Below, piece by piece: positions 24,701 to 33,479 of a stretch of DNA of 64,000 bases (the first letter of the stretch is position 1; each line of letters starts with the position of its first letter). The DNA comes from Actinomyces sp. GTDB lineage: Bacteria; Actinomycetota; Actinomycetes; Actinomycetales; Actinomycetaceae. The position numbers were made by a program, and so were the translations under genes. Where the stretch lies: contig JAHACW010000004.1 in assembly GCA_018375675.1 (NCBI GenBank), forward strand, positions 1-64,000. Reading direction: 5' to 3'. The notes under the pieces were generated by a model. That model did no database searches, was not told where the DNA came from, and worked only from the letters and a program-made list of their open reading frames with translations.

Positions 24701-26701
24701 GTGTCTGCGCCAAACGCGACAAAGCAAACGTCGCTCAAAGAACTGACCCTCCGCGGCATCATCCTCGGCGGCATTATTACGCTGCTGTTCACGGCCGCGA
24801 ACGTCTACCTGGGTCTGAAGGTCGGCCTGACGTTTGCAACGTCCATCCCGGCAGCCGTCATCTCGATGGCGGTTCTGCGCTTCTGGGGCGACCACACGGT
24901 CCAGGAGAACAACATCGTCCAGACCATCGCTTCGGCGGCCGGCACACTGTCGGCGGTCATCTTCGTCCTCCCCGGCCTCGTGATTGTCGGCTGGTGGAGC
25001 GGTTTCCCCTACTGGGAGACCATGTTTGTGTGTGCGGTCGGCGGTGCGCTGGGCGTCATGTACTCGATCCCCCTGCGCCGTGCGCTCGTGACCGGCTCGG
25101 ACCTGCCCTACCCGGAGGGCGTGGCAGGCGCTGAGATTCTGAAGGTCGGCGACGCCCAGGATGCGGGCGAGGACAACAAGCGCGGCCTCCTGGCGATCAC
25201 GTGGGGTGCCTTGGCCTCGGCCGTGATGGCGCTTCTGGGCTACATGAAGGTTGCGGCCTCCGAAGTTGGGACGGCCTTCAAGATCGGCTCGACAGGCACG
25301 ATGATTTCCACCTCCCTGTCCCTCGCTCTGATCGGCGTTGGCCACCTGGTCGGCATGACGGTCGGCATCGCGATGCTGATCGGCATGGTCACCTCCTACG
25401 GCGTTCTGCTGCCCCTGTACGCGAACGGTCAGCTGGAGGGCGCAGATGATCTGACCTCGGCCCTGTCCACGGTGTTCAAGACGGACGTGCGCTTCATCGG
25501 CGCGGGCGTCATGGCGGTCGCCGCCATCTGGACGCTCATCAAGATCATGGGCCCGATCGCTCGCGGTATGTCCGAGTCGCTGCGCGCCTCGCGCGGCACC
25601 AAGGAGGATGGCGCGCAGGTCGACCGCACCGAGCAGGATATCCCCGGCAAGTGGGTTATCGTCTCCATCTTTGTGGCCATGGTTCCGATCGCCGGTCTGC
25701 TGTGGTGGTTCATGCGCGGCACGCAGATCGAGCACAACACGGCTGTTCTGATCGCCATTTCGGTTCTTTTCATTCTGCTCGCTGGCCTGCTGGTCGCGGC
25801 GGTCTGTGGTTACATGGCGGGCCTGATCGGCTCGTCGAACTCGCCGGTGTCCGGCGTCGGCCTGCTGGTTGTCGTCATCACGGCGGTTGTCATCCTGGCG
25901 GTGCACGGCCGCGGCTCGACCACGGAAGAAAACACGGCGCTCATCGCCTACACGCTGTTCACCTCGGCCATCGTCTTCTGCATTGCGACGATCGCGAACG
26001 ATAACCTGCAGGACCTCAAGACGGGCCAGCTGGTGGGCGCGACCCCGTGGAAGCAGCAGGTTGCCCTGGTCATCGGCGTCGTCTTCGGCGCGCTGATCAT
26101 TCCCCCGGTCCTGGAGCTCATGCAGAATTCCTTCGGTTTCCAGGGCGCTCCCGGCGCCGGACCGGACGCGCTGGCGGCCCCGCAGGCCTCGCTGATTTCC
26201 TCGCTCGCCAAGGGCGTGCTTGGCGGCGGCATCGACTGGAAGCTCCTGGGCATCGGTGCGGCGATCGGCGTCGTCGTCATCATCATTGACGAGGTCCTGC
26301 GCCCCGCCTCGAAGGGCAAGCTTGCCCTGCCCCCGCTGGCGGTCGGCATGGGTATCTACCTGCCCGCTTCCCTGACGGTCCTGATCCCGATCGGCGCGCT
26401 CATTGGCTTCCTGTACAACAGGTGGGCTGATAAGCAGGCGGATGTGGAGCGCGCGAAGCGTTTCGGCACGCTGGCTGCGACCGGCCTGATCGTCGGCGAG
26501 TCCCTGTTCGGCGTCGTCTACGCGGGCATCGCGGGCGCGACGGGCTCGGAGTCGCCGCTGGCGCTGCCGTTCATCGGCGACGGCTTCACACCGATCGCGA
26601 ACGTGCTGGGCCTGGTGCTCTTCGCGGGTGCGACGTGGCTGCTCTACGGCTTCGCCCGTAAGATCACGCGCGACTCGGATCGCGAGTCCGCCGCGAAGTA
26701 A
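24701..26701 (+). CDS. OPT family oligopeptide transporter
   Basis: 666 residues. Polytopic membrane protein of the OPT superfamily, which takes up peptides (and in some members metal chelates) with protons. About 14-16 hydrophobic spans can be read, starting with GIILGGIITLLFTAANVYLGLKVGLTFATSIPAAVI, the conserved first span of this family, and QENNIVQTIASAAG in the second. GTG 24701 is chosen because GAAAGGA precedes it and the family-conserved part begins soon after; the frame is open upstream only because it runs through tRNA-Ser. A terminator follows. Confidence 0.9.
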   Translation: MSAPNATKQTSLKELTLRGIILGGIITLLFTAANVYLGLKVGLTFATSIPAAVISMAVLRFWGDHTVQENNIVQTIASAAGTLSAVIFVLPGLVIVGWWSGFPYWETMFVCAVGGALGVMYSIPLRRALVTGSDLPYPEGVAGAEILKVGDAQDAGEDNKRGLLAITWGALASAVMALLGYMKVAASEVGTAFKIGSTGTMISTSLSLALIGVGHLVGMTVGIAMLIGMVTSYGVLLPLYANGQLEGADDLTSALSTVFKTDVRFIGAGVMAVAAIWTLIKIMGPIARGMSESLRASRGTKEDGAQVDRTEQDIPGKWVIVSIFVAMVPIAGLLWWFMRGTQIEHNTAVLIAISVLFILLAGLLVAAVCGYMAGLIGSSNSPVSGVGLLVVVITAVVILAVHGRGSTTEENTALIAYTLFTSAIVFCIATIANDNLQDLKTGQLVGATPWKQQVALVIGVVFGALIIPPVLELMQNSFGFQGAPGAGPDALAAPQASLISSLAKGVLGGGIDWKLLGIGAAIGVVVIIIDEVLRPASKGKLALPPLAVGMGIYLPASLTVLIPIGALIGFLYNRWADKQADVERAKRFGTLAATGLIVGESLFGVVYAGIAGATGSESPLALPFIGDGFTPIANVLGLVLFAGATWLLYGFARKITRDSDRESAAK

Positions 26702-26746
26702 ACGCGCGACGCACACGCGAGGGGATTCACCCCCGCAGCACGCATC

Positions 26747-26788
26747 AGCCCCGGCCTCGCTCCTGCTCTCAGGAACGAGGCCGGGGCT
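26747..26788 (+). terminator. Terminator after the OPT transporter
   Basis: A 13-bp stem AGCCCCGGCCTCG/CGAGGCCGGGGCT (26747-26759 with 26776-26788), then CGTTAC. Again built on the repeated word ACGAGGCCGGGG. Confidence 0.75.
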
Positions 26789-26936
26789 CGTTACACCCAA
26801 ACTGCACCTCCCCGGAACGGTAATTTTGCCCATCCGCATGACCATAAATCCCAGAATGTGGTCGCCGTCCCACTTGTCACCCGTAGATATTCCGCATGTC
26901 AAGGCACATTTACCTGTATTTCAAAAAATAATGCCG

Positions 26937-26965
26937 TTTCATGACTAATCGTTAAATGCTACTTT
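26937..26965 (+). promoter_or_regulatory. Promoter of the GH2 gene, leaderless
   Basis: TTTCAT (26937-26942) and TACTTT (26960-26965) are separated by 17 bp, and ATG follows 6 nt after the -10. The 26820-26970 stretch is unusually A+T-rich. No Shine-Dalgarno is seen. Confidence 0.45.
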
Positions 26966-26971
26966 TATTAC

Positions 26972-28591
26972 ATGAAACACATCCCGGAACCTAACGTTGC
27001 ATGGCTGCGGGACCCGGGGGCGTCCGTGAACCGCCTGGCGGTGCACTCGACGTGGAGGTCGCGCAGGCCACTCCAAATGCTGTCCAGCACCTGGCAGGTC
27101 ACGGGTGTGTCGGGCACTGCTGCCGAGCTGATCAAACGTACGCCCCACCAACGAGACTTTGAGGCCACTTCGATCCCCGGCATTCTTGAGCTGGACGGCC
27201 TGTGGGCGCGCCGCGAGGAGGAAGCCCGCAGGGCAGCCGAAGCCCAGGGAACGCCCGCCACGGATCAGGTTCGAGCCTCGATCCTGCGCCGCGAGTTCAT
27301 CCTCGACGCGCCCTTGAAGGACGCGAGCGAGCACGGGTGGACGATGACGCTGACGTTCGGCGGCTTCACCGGCCCCCTCTACGTGTGGCTGGACGGCATT
27401 TTCGTCGGTTTTTGCGCGGATGGCTTTATCCCGGCGGCCTTCGACGTGACGGATGCGTTGGAGCCGATGCACACGCACGAGATCAGCGTTCTGCTCATGG
27501 ATTCTCCGGCGTGCTGTCATGGCCTGTTCCGCGAGGTCTCGCTCGATGCTCGCCCGCCCGCGCACGTCATCGATGTGATTCCGCAGGCCTCGCACGACGG
27601 CACGAGCGGGTCTGTGCGCCTGCGCGTCGAGTGTTCCGAGGCCTCGAACACCTCAACTGTGCGGGCCGCGCTGCTGGGCGAGGGCCAACAGGAGGAGATC
27701 TGGTCCGCGAGCGCCCCCGCCGGCGAGGATCTCGAGGCATCCGGCGTGGACGTGCTCCCGTGGAGCGCCGAGGAGCCGGTGCTGTACACGCTGGTGGTGA
27801 CGCTGAGCGACGATGAGGCGGGTACGCAGGACGCGATCGCCCTGCAGGTTGGCTTCCGCGATCTGACGGCGACCCCCGAGGGCTTGCGCCTGGCGGGCCG
27901 CCCGCTGACGCTGCGCGGAGTGCGCCGTAACGAGTGCGATGGGCGCACCGGGCTCGCGGTGGGCCTGCAGGACATGGTCGAGGACATCGTGTGGTGTAAG
28001 CGCCACGGCGTGAACGCGGTTGCGATCGAGCAGGGGCCCGCGCACGCGCGCTTCTACGAATTGGCGGACCTGTACGGCCTGTACATCATTGACCGCGCGT
28101 CCACGTTGTACGAGCCTGGAGTCGCTCGCGACGAGGCGATCGAGGCGATGATCCGTCGCGACCGCGCGCACCCGAGCGTGATCGCGTGGAACGTGGGCGA
28201 GGAGGACGAGGAGATCCGCGCCGCCCACGCGCTCGATCCGACGCGCCCGGAGCATGCGGACACGGACTTCCCACTCTTGAACGAGGTGCGCGCCGAGGAG
28301 CTGCACTACGCGCCGGTGACGGTGGCACCCTCGTACTCGGGGGTGACGGTTCGCAACCACATGACGTTCACGTCGACGTGCGACCTGGAGTTCCTGTGCC
28401 GTGTCATCGAGGATGGCGCCGTCACGTGGGAGTACCCGGCGTTCCTGGACGTCGCGCCCGGCGAGACGGGGTTCCTCCCGGTGGATTGGCCGGCCTCGGG
28501 CATGCGCGAGGTGTCAGTGCGCCTGTCGTACGGGACGGGCTGGGCGCCGGCCGGGTTCGAGATCGGACGCGGGGTCATGCCCGCGCCGTAA
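26972..28591 (+). CDS. Shortened glycoside hydrolase family 2 protein
   Basis: 539 residues, about half the length of a LacZ-type beta-galactosidase. Readable domains are the sugar-binding jelly roll (about 85-185, LRREFILDAP, FGGFTGPLYVWLDGIFVG), an Ig-like domain (about 190-300), the start of the TIM barrel (RLAGRPLTLRGVRRNECD, HPSVIAWNVGEE near 390-405) and a C-terminal DUF4981-like domain (LNEVRAEELHYAP onward). The acid/base loop, usually GNE, reads GEE, and the barrel half that carries the nucleophile Glu is missing. It may be inactive and serve as a sugar-binding protein, or be a shortened relic that is still an open frame. Confidence 0.8.
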   Translation: MKHIPEPNVAWLRDPGASVNRLAVHSTWRSRRPLQMLSSTWQVTGVSGTAAELIKRTPHQRDFEATSIPGILELDGLWARREEEARRAAEAQGTPATDQVRASILRREFILDAPLKDASEHGWTMTLTFGGFTGPLYVWLDGIFVGFCADGFIPAAFDVTDALEPMHTHEISVLLMDSPACCHGLFREVSLDARPPAHVIDVIPQASHDGTSGSVRLRVECSEASNTSTVRAALLGEGQQEEIWSASAPAGEDLEASGVDVLPWSAEEPVLYTLVVTLSDDEAGTQDAIALQVGFRDLTATPEGLRLAGRPLTLRGVRRNECDGRTGLAVGLQDMVEDIVWCKRHGVNAVAIEQGPAHARFYELADLYGLYIIDRASTLYEPGVARDEAIEAMIRRDRAHPSVIAWNVGEEDEEIRAAHALDPTRPEHADTDFPLLNEVRAEELHYAPVTVAPSYSGVTVRNHMTFTSTCDLEFLCRVIEDGAVTWEYPAFLDVAPGETGFLPVDWPASGMREVSVRLSYGTGWAPAGFEIGRGVMPAP

Positions 28592-28640
28592 AACATCGGA
28601 CGAGGCCGGGGACAGCGCGCACGAGGGGTGCGCACGCGAA

Positions 28641-28668
28641 GGGGACGGAGCCTGCGAGCTCCGTCCCC
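28641..28668. terminator. Terminator between convergent GH2 and dehydratase-activase genes
   Basis: An 11-bp perfect stem (28641-28651 with 28658-28668) lies between two converging genes and probably serves both. Confidence 0.7.
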
Positions 28669-28688
28669 CTCTCGGTGTCACGGCTGGG

Positions 28689-31600
28689 TCAGCGGAATGC
28701 CGCCCGCCTGCTCGGGATCGTCGGCATGCCGAGCATGACCGAGCTGGACCCTCCGCACGACGCCGGCTCTTCGGCGTCGACGAGCTGCAGGATGTCGCCG
28801 TCACGCGCCTGCGGGTCCTGCAGGGCGGTGGCGAGCATGAGCTTGATGCGATTGAGCTGGTTGACCTCGGAGGCACCCGGGTCGTAGTCGACGGCCACGA
28901 TGTTGGCCTGCGGGTAGCGGGTGCGCAGCGCACGGAACATGCCCTTGCCGACGACGTGGTTAGGCAGGCACGCAAACGGCTGGGCGCAGATGATGTTCGG
29001 GCAGCCGTGTTCGATCATGTCGACCATTTCGGCGGTCAGGTACCAGCCTTCGCCGGCCTGGTTGCCCAGGCGGGCGATGTCCTGGGAGCGCTCGATCATC
29101 TCTTCGATGGGCCGGTGCGCCTCGAACTTGCCGTTCGTGGCGGCAAACGCGCGGTGCACGGGCTTCTCGTACTTCTTGAGCGCCCACAGCACAATCGGCA
29201 TGATGTAGCGCTGCTTGCCGTCGATACCCAGGTTCTCCTTGTCCCAGGCGGCGGTGGCCACGGAGTTGTGGAAGAACTGCATGAGGCCGGGCAGTTCGGC
29301 CTCGCAGCCCTCGGCTTCGATGACATCGACGGCGTGGTTGTTGGCATCGGGGTGGAATTTCACGAGGATTTCGCCGACCAGGCCGACGCGCGGCTTGCGC
29401 GGGATGTCGCGCAGGGGGAGGGCGTCGAAGGCACGCACGCACTCGCGGATGATCTTTCCGTAGGAGACGCGTCCGCCCAGGGCCGCCACGCGTCCCGAGG
29501 TGATCCACTCCTGGACGTAGCCGTCCCACGTGCGGTACAGGTCCATCGCGGAGCCGGGGGTGGCCTCGTAGGGGCGCACGCGCAGCAGCATCGACTGGAT
29601 GGCGTCGCCGATGACGAATGCCTGGATGGCCTTGTGGATGTGCGGGACGCCGAGGTGGAAACCGGGGTTGTCCTCGATGCCCTGGACGGACAGGGCGATG
29701 ACGGGGACCTGCGGGTATCCGGCGTCGCGCAGGCCCTTGCGCAGCAGGGCCGCGTAGTTGCTGGCGCGGCACATGCCGCCCGTCTGGGTGATGCCCACAG
29801 CCGTGCGGTCGGGGTCGGCGCGCCCGGAGATGAACTCGTCGAGGAGCTGGCCGATGACGACGATCGCCGGGTAGCACGAGTCGTTGTTGACGTACTTGAG
29901 GCCGACCTCCATGGATGTGCGGCTCGTGTGCTCGAGCACGCGCACCTTCAGGCCCGCAGTTGCGAACAGCGGGGTGAGGAAGCGGAAGTGGATCGGGGAC
30001 ATCTGGGGGGCGAGGATCTCGTAGCCGGCCTCGCGCATCTCCTCGGTGAAGACCGCGCGCGGCTGGATGTGCCCAGCCGCCTCCTCGCGGGCGGCATCCC
30101 CGGAGGGGTCGCGCAGGGTGGCCGTGTCGACGGAACCAGACACCAGGCCCACGGACGAGGCGGGGGCCAGTTCCGCCCGATCCGCGCCGTTTTCGCCGTC
30201 CCCAGCCCCAGCCTCGTCGATTGTCGAGGCGAGGGAGGCGCGCTCGGCGATCGCCGCGTCGAGGGAGCGCAGGCGGATCTTCGCGGCACCGAGGTTGGAG
30301 ACCTCGTCGATCTTGAGCACGGTGTGCACGTCGCCGCGCCCCTCGAGGATTTCCTGGACCTGGTCGGCGGTGATCGCGTCGACGCCACAGCCGAAGGAGT
30401 TGAGCTGGACCATCTCGAGGTCGGGCTCGTCGCCAACGCGGGCGGCGGCCTCGTAGAGGCGCGAGTGGTAGGACCACTGGTCAAGGACGCGCAGGGGGCG
30501 CTCGAGGCGCGCGTCCACGATGGAGTCCTCGGTGAGGACGGCCATGCCCAGGCCCACGATGACCTCGGGGATGCCGTGGTTGATCTCGGGGTCGAGGTGG
30601 TAGGGGCGGCCCGCGAGCACGATGCCGCGCACGCCATGCTCACGCATCCACTCGATGGTTTCGACGCCCTTCGCGCGGATTTCGGCCTTGACGGCGGCGT
30701 CTTCCTCCCACGCCTTGTCGAGGGCGGCTTTCATCTCCTCGACCGGGATGTCGTAGCCGTATTCCTTGAAGGTCTTGGACAGGTGGGCGGGCAGGTACTC
30801 GCGGTTGCCGAAGTTGACGAAGGGGCTGATGAACTGCGTGCCCGGCTCCAAGAGGCGCTCCATGTTGTTACGGATGACCTCGGGGTAGGTCGCCACGATG
30901 GGGCAGTTGAAGGAGTTTTCGGACTCGGTGAGCTTCTGCTCGAAGTCGACGCAGGGGTAGAAGATCGTCGTGATGCCCTTGTCCAGCAGGGACTCGATGT
31001 GCCCGTGGACCAGCTTGGCCGGGTAGCACACGTTCTCCGAGGGGATCGACTCCATACCGGTCTCGAAGAGGTCGTGGTTGGAGCGGCCCGAGATCATGAC
31101 ACGGAAGCCCAGAGCGGTGAGCATCGTGAACCAGAAGGGGTAGTTTTCGTACATACCGAGCACGCGCGGGATGCCGATGTCGCCGCGGAACGCCTTTTTC
31201 TCGGTGAGGCGGCGGTATCCGAAGATCCGCTTGTACTTCCAGTCGTAGAGGTTGGGCAGGTCCGACTTCTTGGGGACGCGCTCCAGGGACGCGCCGCGCT
31301 CGCAGCGGTTGCCCGACACGTGGCGCTCGCCGTTGGAGAACGTCGAGATGGTCATCTGGCAGTGGTTTTGGCACAGGCGGCAGGTCTTGCGCGTGGTGTC
31401 GACGCCGAAACCCTCGAGGGCCTCGATCGTCGCGAGGGACGAGGTCCCCTCCCCCGTGTCGTGCATGCGCGCGGTCAGGGCAGCGCCGTAGGCCCCCATG
31501 AGGCCGGCGATGTCGGGGCGCACGACCTCGCGGCCGGTGAGCAGCTCGAAGGCGCGCAGGACCGAGTCGTTGAGGAAGGTGCCGCCCTGGACGACGACAC

Positions 31601-33263
31601 GCTCGCCCAGGTCCGAGGGCTCCTTGAGCTTGATGACCTTGTAGAGGGCGTTGCGCACGACGGAGTAGGACAGGCCGGCGCTGATGTCGCGCACGTCCGC
31701 GCCTTCCTTCTGCGCCTGCTTGACGGAGGAGTTCATGAACACCGTGCAGCGGGTGCCCAGGTCCACGGGGGAGGAGGATTCCATAGCCATGCGGGCGAAT
31801 GAGCGCACGTCGGTGCCCATCGTCTGCGCGAAGGTCTGCAGGAAGGAGCCGCAGCCCGAGGAGCAGGCCTCGTTGACGGAGATGGAGTCCACCGCGTGGT
31901 CGCGGATGCGCAGGTACTTCATGTCCTGGCCGCCGATGTCAATGACGGAGGTGACGCCGGGGCAGATGAACTCGGCGGCGCGGTAGTGCGCCATCGTCTC
32001 GATCTCGCCCTCGTCCATGGTGAGGGCCGACTTGACGAGGCCCTCGCCGTAGCCGGTCGCGCACGAGCGGCCGATCTCGCAGCCCTCGGGCAGCGCGCCT
32101 CGCACCGCGCGCACGATGTCGACGGCCGCAGCCACGGGGTCGCCCTCATTGGAGGCGTAGTGGGTGAAGACGATACGGTCCTGGGAATCGATAACGACGG
32201 CCTTGATCGTCGTGGAGCCCGCGTCGATGCCGAGCCAGCAGCGGCCCTCGGCCTCGTCGAGGCTGGCCTTGGGGATGACGTCGAGGCTGTGGCGGGCCAT
32301 GAACTCCTCGCGGTCCTCGGGGGTGGCGAAGAGGGGGTCCATGCGCGGGGACTCGACCTGCACGGGGGCGGCGGCGAGGCGCTCCATGAGGGTCGTGAGC
32401 TTGTCGCCGCGGGCGTCGACTGGGGTGGCGCCCGATTCCTCGGCCTGGCGCGCCTTCTTCGCGGCCTCCTTCTCGGCGAGGAGGGCCGCGCCGATCGCGA
32501 CATACAGCTGGGCGTCGTCGGGGGTGACGAAGGAGTCGGCTTTGGGCAGGAGGGCCTTGTAGGCCTCACGCAGGGCGGGCAGGAAGTGCAGGGGGCCGCC
32601 GAGGAACATGACGGTTCCGCGGATCGGGCGACCGCACGCCAGGCCGGCGATGGTCTGGGTGGCGACGGCGTTGAAGATGGAGGCGGCCAGGTCCTCGTGG
32701 GCGGCGCCCTGGTTGATGAGGGGCTGGATGTCGGACTTGGCGAAGACGCCGCAGCGCGAGGCGATCGGGTAGAGCTGGGTGTGTCGGGTCGCCATCTCGC
32801 CCAGGCCCGCCGCGTCCGTGTGCAGCAGGGTTGCCATCTGGTCGATGAACGCGCCGGTGCCGCCCGCGCAGGTGCCGTTCATGCGCTGCTCGGGGGTGGG
32901 GTGCAGGTAGGTGAGCTTGGCATCCTCGCCGCCCAGCTCGATGACGACGTCGACCTCGGGGTGGAGGCGCTGGGTGGCCTCGGTGCCGGCGATGACCTCC
33001 TGGACGAAGGGGATACCCATGGCGCGGGCGGTCGTTAAGCCGCCGGATCCGGTGATGGCCGCGTGGACGCGGGCACCGGGCAGGGCGCGCTCGACGTCGG
33101 CGAGGAGGGCCCCCAGGGATGCGCGCACATCGGCGTTGTGGCGGCGGTAGTCGGAGAAAAGGCGGCGATTCCCGTCCAAAACAACGGCCTTGACCGTCGT
33201 CGAGCCGACGTCGATGCCGAGCTGATAGGGGCGCGTTGCCTCGTGGTGACCCTGTGTTGTCAT
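28689..33263 (-). CDS. Giant acyl-CoA dehydratase activase-related protein
   Basis: 1524 residues. It joins two ASKHA ATPase domains of the BadF/BcrA/HgdC type (LGIDVGSTTVKAVVLD at about 17; LGIDAGSTTIKAVVID near 345) to a DUF2229-like region (GIPRVLGMYENYPFW) and a C-terminal half resembling dehydratase subunits. Cysteines for iron-sulfur clusters are seen in EACSSGCGSF and CRLCQNHC. In 2-hydroxyacyl-CoA dehydratases the activase hydrolyses ATP to push an electron into the dehydratase. The long fused form is widespread in anaerobes and its substrate is not known. It fits an anaerobe-tolerant, fermentative life. ATG is preceded by CAGGAGG; no separate dehydratase genes lie beside it. Confidence 0.85.
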   Translation of the reverse strand: MTTQGHHEATRPYQLGIDVGSTTVKAVVLDGNRRLFSDYRRHNADVRASLGALLADVERALPGARVHAAITGSGGLTTARAMGIPFVQEVIAGTEATQRLHPEVDVVIELGGEDAKLTYLHPTPEQRMNGTCAGGTGAFIDQMATLLHTDAAGLGEMATRHTQLYPIASRCGVFAKSDIQPLINQGAAHEDLAASIFNAVATQTIAGLACGRPIRGTVMFLGGPLHFLPALREAYKALLPKADSFVTPDDAQLYVAIGAALLAEKEAAKKARQAEESGATPVDARGDKLTTLMERLAAAPVQVESPRMDPLFATPEDREEFMARHSLDVIPKASLDEAEGRCWLGIDAGSTTIKAVVIDSQDRIVFTHYASNEGDPVAAAVDIVRAVRGALPEGCEIGRSCATGYGEGLVKSALTMDEGEIETMAHYRAAEFICPGVTSVIDIGGQDMKYLRIRDHAVDSISVNEACSSGCGSFLQTFAQTMGTDVRSFARMAMESSSPVDLGTRCTVFMNSSVKQAQKEGADVRDISAGLSYSVVRNALYKVIKLKEPSDLGERVVVQGGTFLNDSVLRAFELLTGREVVRPDIAGLMGAYGAALTARMHDTGEGTSSLATIEALEGFGVDTTRKTCRLCQNHCQMTISTFSNGERHVSGNRCERGASLERVPKKSDLPNLYDWKYKRIFGYRRLTEKKAFRGDIGIPRVLGMYENYPFWFTMLTALGFRVMISGRSNHDLFETGMESIPSENVCYPAKLVHGHIESLLDKGITTIFYPCVDFEQKLTESENSFNCPIVATYPEVIRNNMERLLEPGTQFISPFVNFGNREYLPAHLSKTFKEYGYDIPVEEMKAALDKAWEEDAAVKAEIRAKGVETIEWMREHGVRGIVLAGRPYHLDPEINHGIPEVIVGLGMAVLTEDSIVDARLERPLRVLDQWSYHSRLYEAAARVGDEPDLEMVQLNSFGCGVDAITADQVQEILEGRGDVHTVLKIDEVSNLGAAKIRLRSLDAAIAERASLASTIDEAGAGDGENGADRAELAPASSVGLVSGSVDTATLRDPSGDAAREEAAGHIQPRAVFTEEMREAGYEILAPQMSPIHFRFLTPLFATAGLKVRVLEHTSRTSMEVGLKYVNNDSCYPAIVVIGQLLDEFISGRADPDRTAVGITQTGGMCRASNYAALLRKGLRDAGYPQVPVIALSVQGIEDNPGFHLGVPHIHKAIQAFVIGDAIQSMLLRVRPYEATPGSAMDLYRTWDGYVQEWITSGRVAALGGRVSYGKIIRECVRAFDALPLRDIPRKPRVGLVGEILVKFHPDANNHAVDVIEAEGCEAELPGLMQFFHNSVATAAWDKENLGIDGKQRYIMPIVLWALKKYEKPVHRAFAATNGKFEAHRPIEEMIERSQDIARLGNQAGEGWYLTAEMVDMIEHGCPNIICAQPFACLPNHVVGKGMFRALRTRYPQANIVAVDYDPGASEVNQLNRIKLMLATALQDPQARDGDILQLVDAEEPASCGGSSSVMLGMPTIPSRRAAFR

Positions 33264-33357
33264 GAGGTACCTCCTGGGTTCTCATCACAACTTAGGAAAC
33301 CCCTCACGCAGAGTCAAAGCTGTCCACCGACTGCTGGTAGGCGGCGATTAAAACCGC

Positions 33358-33386
33358 AGAATAACCGCGAAAATAGGCTGTGTTCA
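33358..33386 (-). promoter_or_regulatory. Promoter of the dehydratase-activase gene
   Basis: On the minus strand TGAACA (33381-33386) and TATTCT (33358-33363) are separated by exactly 17 bp, about 95 bp before the start codon. Confidence 0.5.
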
Positions 33387-33479
33387 GCATTTTGGGGGCG
33401 TGGACCCCGCTCATGCGAAAAACAAGAATTACAACATATGAAGCGTGACAAAATTCGCGCCCTAGGAGTCAGTGAGCGA

